Positions 55,305 to 64,000 of a stretch of DNA of 64,000 bases are shown here, one piece after another (the stretch's first letter is position 1; each line of letters opens with the position of its first letter). The DNA is from Drechmeria coniospora (Eukaryota; Ascomycota; Sordariomycetes; Hypocreales; Ophiocordycipitaceae). The stretch is from contig NC_054390.1 of NCBI RefSeq assembly GCF_001625195.1, positions 8,467,222 through 8,531,221 on the forward strand, written 5' to 3'. Made by a program: the position numbers and the translations under genes. The notes under the pieces were generated by a model, which worked only from the letters and a program-made list of their open reading frames with translations, was not told the DNA's origin and ran no database searches.

Positions 55305-57856
55305 GGTGTATTTAACCTCCCCCAGCAACTTCACAGCAGTGGAGCAGGTTTCAAAAAGCAGACGAGATGATCAGATGATAAATGAAGGCCAAGGTAGCTA
55401 GTTATAGCAGGGCCTGTCAATGAAAGCATGGTATCAGGGGTCGAATTCATAGTATCTTCCAATCCATCCTTGATTCTGGGAGGGTGGTAACGAAGTTGCC
55501 CGTGAAAGTGAGCGGAGGGGGGGACGTAGTAGAGATTGGGCATCAAGATACCAACCAGGTAACATCCAACACTTGCAGTTGTGCAGAGAAGGGATTGGAG
55601 GCGAATGGACAGCGAATGCATGGCTAGGTCATGCCCACTCCTCAGTACACTTCCAGTTCAGCTGCCTGCCGGAGTCCAGGCTTGTCCCATTGTGCCGCAA
55701 TCCAATCGCTGCTCGCTATCGATCAACAGTACTTGCGAGGAATTCGTCTCGATCAGGACCAATACGACGTTGACGTTGGCTTGAGAGACTAACAAAAACT
55801 TCACCGGTAGGGACAGGGGCACACATCGGCAAACAAGTGACTGCACTATCCTGACTCGGTAGTATTTTCAAAGCTACGGCCAATTTTGAGGTATGGAAGC
55901 TTTTCCAGTGGCACAATAGCCCGTCGTCACATCGATTGTCACGTTTGATACAAGTCCGGATCACCACTGGCTTAGGAAAGATAGACACTAATAGTAGAAA
56001 ACAGCTCGCCTTTGCCATTTCTGCATGCCTAGTTGACTCGTTCCAGCTACGGAGGTGTAGCCTTCTCTCCATGAGAGAGTGGAGCGATGATGTGGATGGT
56101 GGATATACACATGTTGATGGTGTGGACTCGTGGACACGGGCGACGTGCAACCACGAGTACATGTAAGTACTATATAGTTACTGTACGAGATGTTAGGTGT
56201 ACATAGTGGTATTAGTGAGGCATGCGTAGCAGAGGTATGTATGTATGTATGTATGGGCACAAGAGAGTACTGGTAGTGGTATTGAGCGGCGGATTAAGGG
56301 CACGGTAGAACGTTCATGTAGGTGTACAAGTGTAAGTAGTCAACAGTGCCCACGAATAAGGAGTCGTAATCATACAATTACGATGATACAATCCCCGTTT
56401 GCTTATCATCATGTGTGTATCCACACCATGTCGCTGTTGGTTGTCGAGGGTTCCAGCAACGGGACGTACTTCATTACAGAAAATGCCACGTCCTGGACCG
56501 GGATGACGGAGGGTGTCGCCTCATGGAGCAGGTGGATTGCGGGCTATGCGACATAACAAGATTATGTTTTAAATCTCACGTCCTCGTTGATGTTGTTAGT
56601 TGTGTTATTGCTTATCATGATCCCGAGAACTGGGGGACGTTGGCGATTCGACCAGTTCGTTCATTTCGTAGGAGCAGTGCTTGGTTTGCACAGGGGTCAA
56701 TTTCAACGGCACCGGATTCATACAGAACTCTTGGCTCTGGGCAAAGAATTCGTAAGACGGACTATGATGATCATATAATATGATGACAGACAAGTACAAT
56801 CGTAAATAAAGTGCGGAAGACAGAGTACACCAAGTATACAGCATAATTGTAGATGGAAGAATTCGATACATTGTTATCCGTAGTGTACGCTTGGCCATCC
56901 AAGAACAACCATTGTCAAGACCGGAACCACTTCTCCCGCCTTTGCTTCAATATCGGCTCGTCTGTTCGCTTGCGGAATGGCAGCGGAAACAAAATGCAAA
57001 GGGGGTTACCGTCAGCGGACCAGGCCGTCATCTCGTCCCACTTCGTCAGCATCAACCGTGGCTCCGCAGATTGCTGTCCCCATATTCGCTGCCGAGGCCC
57101 CTGAGCCCCTCAGTCGCCCCCTCAGTCGCCCCTCAGCCATCACGCAACCACCCAGGCTCCCTCCATCTAGGTAATAATACAGCACATCACGGATAGAGTG
57201 AGGTTCCAGTTTTCAGGTGCGGCAGCTGTCCCGCTTCGGTCCCCTCGTAGTGTTGCTAATTCTCTCGAGTTGCCAACCATCGGCGGGACACATCCTTGCC
57301 CGTTATAGCATCGTTTTTGAAGTTAAACCAAGCTCGAGGGGCCTTTGGGAGATTGGATGATGATACGTTTATTCGAAAAAGAGCGATATTTCCTGGTTTC
57401 GTGTTGATCAAACGTAGAACGTAAAAAGTCCCTTTGAGCTTGCCCCGTTATTCTCGGTTGTTGGGTTGAAACATGAATTTCAGGGGACGCCTCGATGGTC
57501 TTGGGCAAGTGTTGTTCGTCAAGCCGGTCTCATGGCATCGCGTCTCATGGCATCGTGCCTTTGAGCTATCCAACCTTCCATGCAGGCCTGCCGAGCGCTG
57601 TCCTACACCAGGGTCTCACAAACACACCCTCACACATACTTGCATCCAACCTTGTACCGTATACATTTGCCCACACTTGCCATCGTGCCTTGCCGCCTCC
57701 TCTTTCTTGTGCTGTAAAGTTAGTCCTCGTGCTCGTTGCTTCCCGTCTGCTGCCCCATACCGACCATGTGCTTGTGCCGCCCTCCGGGTGTCTGAGTGAA
57801 TGCCACTTGCGATCCTCGCGCTTCCTTCCTCGCCTCTTTCTTGCATGCATTCCAAA
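55305..57856. other. Intergenic, no supported gene
   Basis: About 2.5 kb with a (GTAT)5 run near 56234-56253 and mostly unstructured AT/GC-mixed sequence. The last ~400 bases, C/T-rich, are probably the promoter and leader of the MFS gene. No gene was recognised. Confidence 0.45.
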
Positions 57857-59421
57857 ATGTCGACGCTTGAAGAGAAACAGTATGGCGATTCGGGCGACCG
57901 TCTCCCCGAATCGCCTCGCACGGCCAGCTCTGGCCCTGTCGACAGCCAGGCCGACGGTCGAATCGACTCGGCGGCCGAGCGCAGGCTGGTTCGGAAGCTC
58001 GATCTCGCCATCTTTCCCACCTTCTTCGTCATCTACATGATGTCCTTTCTCGACCGCATCAACATCAGCAATGCCCGCATCCAGGGCATGGAAAAGGAGT
58101 TGGCGCTTGACCAAGGGAATCGCTTCAATGTTGTCCTCTTTGTACGTGAACCGTGACGACACCCGAGACAGTTCCCGTGTCTGACCACCTTCCGGAGCAG
58201 GTCTATTTCATCTCCTATATCCTTCTCGAGGTTCCGTCCAATATGGTGATGAAAAAGGTCCGGCCGTCATTGTACATTTCGTCTCTCATGTTCGTCTGGG
58301 GCATCGTCAACATGTGCATGGGATTCGTTCATTCATACCAAGCTCTCGTTGCCCTTCGCTTCTTGCTCGGCGTCTTCGAGGCCGGCGTCCTGCCCGGCAT
58401 CATCTATGTCACCTCCATGTACTACAAACGTCACGAGTACCAGAAGCGCATGTCCTTTTTCTTCTGCAGCACCGTCGTCGCCGGCGCCTTTGGCGGCCTT
58501 TTGGCCTATGCCATCTCCGGTGCGGCCCGAAGGTACGGGGTTCCGCACGCGGCGTGGCGCTGGATCTTCGTCGTCGAGGGTGGCATGACTTCGGCGCTCG
58601 CCTTGCTGGCTGCCTTTCTCATCATTGACTGGCCCGAGCAGACCAAGTTCCTCAACGCGGCCGAGAAGGAGTTGCTTCGTCGCCGTCTGGCGGCCGACGG
58701 CGGTGATGCGTGTCGCATGGACACGCTGAACAAGGCATCCTTCAAGCTCGTCTACACCGACTACAAGATTTGGCTCGCCGCCACCGTCTACATGGGCGTC
58801 GGCGTAGCTGGCCTGTCCGGAACCTTCTTCCTGCCCACCATCCTCTTGGAGTTCAGCTGGAAGGCGGAAGAGGCCCAGGTGCGCACCATCCCCATCTATG
58901 TCTTTGCCGGCGGCATGATGCTCTTCGCCGCCTGGGCGTCCGATAAGCTCAAGCATCGCGTCGGCTTCATCCTCACCGGCGTTTGCATAAACAGCATCGG
59001 ATACGGCATGTTGCTCGCCCAGAAGGGCAAGTCTCGCGACTTCAAGTTCGCCGCCGTCTTTTTCGTTTTTGGGGGCGCCTACATGATCACCCCGATGGCC
59101 CTCGCCTGGCTCCAGAACAACATCTCGGGGCACTGGAAGCGGTCCTTTGGGTCGTCGATCCAGGTCATGATTGGAAACTTGGCCGGCATCATTGGCAGCT
59201 TCATCTTCATCAAGAAGGAAAGCCCACACTACCCGACGGGCTACGGCGTTGCGCTCACCATGATGTGGGTGGGAGGACTTGCCGCCCTTCTCATGGCCGG
59301 CCTCATGTGGAGGGAGAACAAAAAAAGGGACGCGGGCGAGCGCGACGACCGACTGAACCTGCCAGAGGATGTCAGGAATAACCTCGGTGACTACCACCCC
59401 AGCTTTAGGTTCACTCTGTAG
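57857..59421 (+). CDS. MFS transporter, anion:cation symporter (Dal5/Tna1-type) family
   Basis: Exons are 57857-58141 and 58201-59421 (intron 59 nt), giving 501 aa with 12 predicted membrane helices. Family features include the N-terminal KLDLAIFPTFFVIYMMSFLDRINISNARI (helix 1, with the DRxNISNA motif), YILLEVPSN, the ACS-type LRFLLGVFEAGVLPGIIY and MYYKRHEYQKRMSFFF. A later helix is WLQNNISGHWKRSFGSSIQVMIGN. Such carriers import carboxylates, vitamins or allantoate-like anions, but the substrate cannot be read from sequence. ATG 57857 (AAAATG) was preferred over in-frame ATGs at 57800 and 57842, which have weaker context. The next genes on this strand encode a ThDP enzyme and a PurE-like enzyme. 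Confidence 0.9.
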
Positions 59422-60064
59422 ATGCGGCCCGCGGTCGCCTATGGGCATTGCAAGTCGCCGTTGGTCTCCACTGGGTCAGCTGGATAAAATCCCTCCATGA
59501 AATTCCTTGATGGGCTCGCCAACTGGTTTTTGTTGTTGTAGTGAGATGCCATATCCATTCGGGGTTGAAACATCGGCATCAACGCAGTAGGCCGATTGAA
59601 ATTTGGGCCTTGAGCGCCTTGACGAGATGGTGCTTGAAGCAGTATATTTTCGGCCAGCTGCGCAGGAACAGGATGCGTCGCGATGACATCTTCTCCAATG
59701 GAAGGTGCAGGGATTAATTATCCTGGTAATGATTGTCACGGTAATAACAGGTCGGTCAGGGATGGCCGAGTGGAGTGCGCGTGTAGATAGATGTACGGCC
59801 AAATGAAACCCTGGACGAAAGGCGGCCGCTCCCTCCAGTCAGGGACCGGATCTCCCGAAAGAAGACCGATGACCGTCACATGGGTCTGTATTGTACCGCT
59901 ACTACCATGATGATATATAACGCGAGTTGCCTTCGTTGCCTTGCAAGCATAACGTGGTGGATTGGTTGGATGTGTCCATGAGCGGTCCAAAGATATATTT
60001 GCCTCGCTGAAGTGTGTCGCGCCGAGGAAGCTGCCTGTTCACGAGCATCGGCACAGCTTTCAAT
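59422..60064. other. Intergenic between MFS and ThDP-enzyme genes
   Basis: Terminator/promoter spacer; no gene was recognised. Confidence 0.45.
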
Positions 60065-61960
60065 ATGTATACAGCATCGGTTGCCTTCTTCGAGGCCCTC
60101 TGTCAGGCCGGTGTGACGCACTGCTTCGTCAATTTGGGTTCCGATCATCCCGGCCTCATGGAGGCGATGGTGAACGGGCAGTGCACCGGCTCGTTCCCGC
60201 GCATCATCACTTGTCCCAGTGAGGTAATGGCTCATGGCGACACGAATGCATCGTATTCTTTTGTCCGCGCTCGGGTCATTAATCATCCCTCGACAGATGG
60301 TTGCCATGTCCATGGCCGATGGGTACGCTCGTCTCAGCGGAAAGCCGCAATGCGTCATCGTCCACGTTGATGTCGGCACCCAGGCCCTCGGCGTCGCAGT
60401 GCACAATGCCTCGAGCGGCAGAGCGCCGGTTCTCATCTTCGCCGGAATGTCGCCCTTTACGCAAGAGGGCGAGCTGCCTGGCTCTCGGACAGAGTTCATT
60501 CACTGGCTGCAAGATGTACCCGATCAAAAGGCCATCGTCGGCCAGTACTGCCGGTATGCGGCCGAGATCAAGACGGGCGTCAACATCAAGCAGATGATCA
60601 ACCGCGCTCTCCAATTCGCCACCAGCTCCCCACAGGGACCCGTGTACCTATGCAGTGCGCGGGAGGTGATGGAAGCCGAAGTGAAGCCTTCCACGCTCCA
60701 TCAGCCTCACTGGGGTCCCGTTACCCTGGGGGGGTTGCCGTCAAAGGACGCCAATCGCATCGCCGAAGCACTCGCAGTCGCCGCGAAGCCGCTCCTGATT
60801 ACCGGATATTCCGGACGAAACCATAGGATCCCGGCGGCATTGGTTGAGCTGGCCGACGCCATCAAGAGCCTGCGAGTGCTCGATGCCGCCGGGAGCGACA
60901 TGTGCTTTCCTGCCGACCATCCGGCCTGGCTGGGGACGAAGCAAGGGGTTGATGCTTCCGTTCCAGATGCGGATCTCATCCTCGTGCTCGACTGCGACGT
61001 GCCTTGGATCCCAACTCGATGCAAGCCCATAGACGAAGCCCGTATATTCCACATAGACGTTGATCCCCTCAAGGAGCGGATGCCCCTCTTCTACATCGAA
61101 TCCGAGGCACGGTACAAGGCGGATGCACTGACGGCCATGCGGCAGATTCTCGACTGCCTCAAAGAGAGCCACGCAGCCAGCATTCTTGCGGCAAGGGCAA
61201 AGGACCAGGCGGCGGCGGAACAAGCTCGTCTGCAGTCGTACGCGGCTAGACTGGAGAAGATAGCCCAGGCAGCGGAGCCTCGTGCGGATGGACGATTCGG
61301 CACCGGTCATCTCAGCAGGGTTCTCCGTTCGGTTTGTCCCCAAGACACAATCTGGGTAGTCGAGGCCGTGACCAACACGGGCTTCATCCATGACAACGTC
61401 AGGCCAACACAGCCAGGTTCGTGGATCAACTGCGGCGGCGGCGGCCTCGGCTGGTCGGGCGGTGGTGCTTTGGGCATCAAGCTGGCGACCGACGCCGAGG
61501 GCCGAGGACGGTTTGTCTGCCAGATTGTGGGTGACGGTACCTATATGTTCTCGATCCCGGGGAGCGTATACTGGATCTCGAAGCGCTACAGCATCCCCAT
61601 CTTGACCGTGGTGCTGAACAATGACGGTATGTTCTCGATTGCGGTGGTGGTGGATGGGTGAGGAAGGATGCTGATCAACGAACGATTCGAACGAACGCAG
61701 GTTGGAACGCGCCGAGGAATTCATACAGGCTGGTACATCCCGACGGGGAAGCCTTGAACGCAACAAACGAAGAACTGAACATCTCATTCAAGCCATGCCC
61801 GGATTACGCGGGCATTGCCGCCGCGGCTGGTGCTGGCGATGTCCATGCCATGACCGTAACCAAGGCAGAGAAGCTTGAGCTCGTCCTGAGGGATGCCGTC
61901 GCCAATGTGCTAGCTGGGAAGACGGCCGTCGTGGATTGCCATGTGGCTTTGGGCTGTTGA
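60065..61960 (+). CDS. Thiamine-diphosphate-dependent enzyme, acetolactate synthase-like
   Basis: Exons are 60065-60223, 60297-61626 and 61701-61960, giving 582 aa. Cytosolic-type ThDP enzyme of the acetolactate synthase / benzaldehyde lyase / oxalyl-CoA decarboxylase-like group; the reaction is not assignable. The N-terminal PYR domain is FFEALCQAGVTHCFVNLGSDHPG with catalytic Glu in CPSEMVAMSMADGYARL. The middle domain includes PLLITGYSGRN and DLILVLDCDVPW. The C-terminal PP domain has the ThDP motif GDG (IVGDGTYMFS) followed 25-30 residues on by NND. After splicing it continues GWNAPRNSYRLVHPDG. No mitochondrial presequence is visible, arguing against the housekeeping branched-chain acetolactate synthase. 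Adjacent to a transporter and a PurE-like enzyme on the same strand. Confidence 0.87.
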
Positions 61961-62507
61961 GAATCGATATCTCGACATATCCGGCGTTCTAAAATGAACT
62001 CGACATGCCCAGTCCATCGAGAAGAAGGGCCAGTCAATGGAGCTTGATGTTGTAATTGTGGTCAAAGGCTGAGGAAAGGAAGTACGGAGTCCTGCATGTA
62101 TAGTAGCTCGAAGGTACGGAGTACGTACATACAGTATGCTGCACAGTGAGAAAAACGGAGCGCACTGGCGATAGTGGCTCGGCAGGCTGCCATTGGTCAA
62201 TTGACACTGGTGCATTACATAATGGCATACTATGATTTCCTGCATACAGTGCATGCACAACTACAGCACAGTGCTTGTGCGTGTGTTGCCGTACTACGCC
62301 TCACCGCTATGGCGATGTGAACCAGCGGTATAAAATTCCATGCGTACAGCTGCATCGTCGGTGCTCGCGGTGCCTAGCAAAAGCACCTCCGATCCCGCCA
62401 GCAATTCGGCCTTCTCTCTCCCACCAGAACCGCACGCCAAAACGTTGCACCGAACTCTGCTCTAGTGAGCCTGACGAAATTCGAGTGACTTGGACAACTC
62501 CGACACC
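61961..62507. other. Intergenic between ThDP enzyme and PurE-like gene
   Basis: A few GTAC words (gtacggagtacgtacatacagtatg, about 62080-62140). Otherwise the promoter and leader of the PurE-like gene. Confidence 0.45.
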
Positions 62508-63110
62508 ATGGCCCAATCCACGCCGCTAGTCCTCGTCACCATGGGCTCGGATTCCGACCTTCCCGTGCTCAAGGCAGGTATCGACATCCTGACCCAATTT
62601 GGCGTCCCGTGGGAAGTCGACATCACATCGGCACATCGGACACCTGCTCGGATGGCCGAGGTCGCCACCCAAGCTGCCGGGCGCGGCATCAAAGTCATCA
62701 TCGCCGCCGCCGGAGGCGCTGCTCATTTGCCCGGAATGATTGCAGCCTACACACCATTGCCCGTCATCGGCGTGCCCGTGAAAGCAACGCATTTGGATGG
62801 CATGGATTCCCTGCTAAGTATTGTGCAAATGCCCGTAAGTCCCCTGATCCCACGCAGGAGGCCCATCGTCGTCCATCTTGGGCCGTCGAGGGACTAATGA
62901 AGACAGCGAGGCGTACCGACGGCCACTGTGGGCATCAACAATTCAGTCAACGCCGCCCTTTTAGCCATCAGATTCCTGGGCGCTTTCATGCCTGAGATGC
63001 AGGAGAAGATGGTGGAATATCAGGCCCAAAACGAGAAGCAGGTGCAGGACAAGGCGAGTCGACTGAGAGAGACGGGCGTAGACGCCTATCTGGCACAAAT
63101 GAATACATGA
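62508..63110 (+). CDS. Stand-alone PurE-domain protein (AIR carboxylase / N5-CAIR mutase-like)
   Basis: Exons are 62508-62834 and 62907-63110, giving 176 aa, the size of bacterial PurE. Conserved active-site elements are intact: MGSDSDLPV near the N-terminus, SAHRTP with the catalytic His, [35 protein letters not shown] and, across the splice, [20 protein letters not shown]. PurE converts the carbamate/AIR intermediate to CAIR in purine synthesis. In fungi this domain is normally the C-terminal part of bifunctional Ade2. A separate single-domain copy is therefore unusual and may be a paralogue with a new substrate. It is in tandem with the ThDP enzyme (547 bp) and followed by a convergent siderophore-transporter gene. 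Confidence 0.9.
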
Positions 63111-63211
63111 TGATTTGCTCCGGTGAATGAGCTCTCTATTTCCGACATCATCTCGGGTCCTCCTCATTTGGACAGCATCGCGTACGCCTTTCTCGTGGTC
63201 AAATATTCGCC
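63111..63211. other. Convergent intergenic spacer
   Basis: 101 bp between the stop codons of the PurE-like gene and the siderophore transporter; no terminator signal was specifically recognised. Confidence 0.4.
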
Positions 63212-64000
63212 TCACATCACGTTGCCCCTTACTTGCTTCATGTTCTTGACATTGATATCGCGCCACATGGCCGTTGCGACGAGGGCGACGACCAGCACGG
63301 TGGTGCCGCTGAGAAGCATCGTCTTCTGCCCATCGCCGTACGCTCTCTGGATGGCGATGCGTGCGGGCGAACCCAAGGGATACGACAGCTGGACGTCGAG
63401 ACGTCCGTAAATCTCGTCGAGGTGCTTCAGCTCCGATTCGGGTAGATACTCCCGAAGCTTTCTCGGAAAGACGGACTGCCAGATGGCGGCGGCGGCGGTG
63501 AGGCCGATGGCGGCGCCGATGGAGGCGAAGACGCCCTCGATGGCCAGTACGATGGCAACGTGCTCATGCGACGTGGCCGCCATGACGGCCGTCTGCTCGC
63601 AAACGACAATGGTGCCGCCAGCAATGGCGATGAAAATCTGGCACATGACGAGGTAGCCGACGTGGACGTTGGGCTGACGGAAGCAGATCATCAGGCCGAC
63701 GCCGACCATGAGCAGCGGCACGCCAAAGTAGAGGGCCAACCACTTGAAGCGGCCCGTCCTGCGAATGGCGATTCCGACCAGAAGCGCCCAGAAGCAGGAG
63801 CCGATGCTGTAAATTTGCGAAACGTAGCTGGCCTGGGTCACGGACAGGCCGTTGACGACCTGCAGGAAGGAGGGAAAGTAGGCATCCCAGGTGTAGAAGC
63901 TGACAAAGGTGACGCAGGCCAGGACGCAGGCGCCGAAGACGGTGCGGTCCATGAGCAGACGGTAGGGAACAAATCGAACGGGCGCATACGACGACTCCCA
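63212..64000 (-). CDS. Siderophore-iron transporter (MirB/Sit1-type MFS), C-terminal part
   Basis: Partial: 262 residues, open to the right edge; stop at 63212-63214. Family-specific stretches include FVPYRLLMDRTVFGACVLA, FVSFYTWDAYFPSFLQVVN, YVSQIYSIGSCFWALLVG, GRFKWLALYFGVPLLMVG and GGTIVVCEQTAVMAA. These are characteristic of the SIT/MirB group of 14-TM MFS proteins that take up ferric siderophores at the plasma membrane. It ends in a short cytoplasmic tail (MWRDINVKNMKQVRGNVM). The first half of the protein, with further introns if any, lies beyond base 64000. Expected to be repressed by iron via SreA in relatives, though no promoter is visible here. Confidence 0.9.
   Translation of the reverse strand, partial: WESSYAPVRFVPYRLLMDRTVFGACVLACVTFVSFYTWDAYFPSFLQVVNGLSVTQASYVSQIYSIGSCFWALLVGIAIRRTGRFKWLALYFGVPLLMVGVGLMICFRQPNVHVGYLVMCQIFIAIAGGTIVVCEQTAVMAATSHEHVAIVLAIEGVFASIGAAIGLTAAAAIWQSVFPRKLREYLPESELKHLDEIYGRLDVQLSYPLGSPARIAIQRAYGDGQKTMLLSGTTVLVVALVATAMWRDINVKNMKQVRGNVM

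Overview
The window is nuclear DNA of a filamentous ascomycete (Pezizomycotina). Sordariomycetes, probably Hypocreales, is an inference from protein flavour and was not tested. Support comes from GC-rich coding regions, short introns (49-101 nt) with GTACGT/GTAAGT-type donors, and typical families: PtaB/LDB, HbrB, Ish1/Msc1, a Pth11-like receptor, a MirB-type siderophore transporter, an ACS-family MFS carrier and a FunK1 kinase relic. I resolved exons by joining frames at GT-AG (once GC-AG) boundaries. Every assembled multi-exon CDS closes on a multiple of three.

Layout. 1-125: 3' end of a pepsin-like aspartic protease. 3.0-16 kb: PFKFB-type fructose-2,6-bisphosphate enzyme (+), an acidic-tailed orphan (+), PtaB-like LIM-binding adaptor (-), and HbrB/TORC2 subunit (-). 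16.8-18 kb: a minisatellite followed by a broken FunK1 kinase. 18.7 kb: intron-containing tRNA-Leu(UAA). 19.5-26.7 kb: Gon7 (KEOPS subunit, +), Vps39/Vam6 (-) and a Pho87/Pho90-like SPX phosphate carrier (-). 27-34 kb: gene-poor, with one small secreted protein (-) and a 910-bp Mutator-like MITE flanked by a 9-bp target duplication. 34.4-36.1 kb: an Ish1-repeat stress protein (+). 36.2-42 kb: gene desert dense in GTAC / TACGGAGTAC words, with four copies of a tiny inverted-repeat element. 42.2 kb: a Cys-rich secreted-protein frame interrupted by TGA. 42.8-43.3 kb: ~120-bp tandem repeats. 43.5-47.7 kb: full-length ABCB multidrug transporter (-). 50.7-52.2 kb: AIF/AMID-like flavoprotein (+). 53.5 kb: small double-CxxC protein (+). 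53.9-55.3 kb: Pth11-like seven-TM protein (-). 57.9-64 kb: ACS-family MFS transporter (+), ThDP enzyme (+), stand-alone PurE protein (+) and the 3' part of a siderophore-iron transporter (-).

Most genes are housekeeping or signalling genes acting separately: glycolytic control, KEOPS, HOPS/CORVET tethering, TORC2, phosphate uptake and adhesion/morphogenesis transcription. The last 6 kb looks like a possible metabolic neighbourhood, with an importer, a ThDP enzyme and a PurE-like enzyme in tandem next to an iron-siderophore carrier. The desert regions carry the mobile and repeat structure and the fast-evolving secreted proteins. Long antisense ORFs opposite GC-rich genes were treated as shadows.
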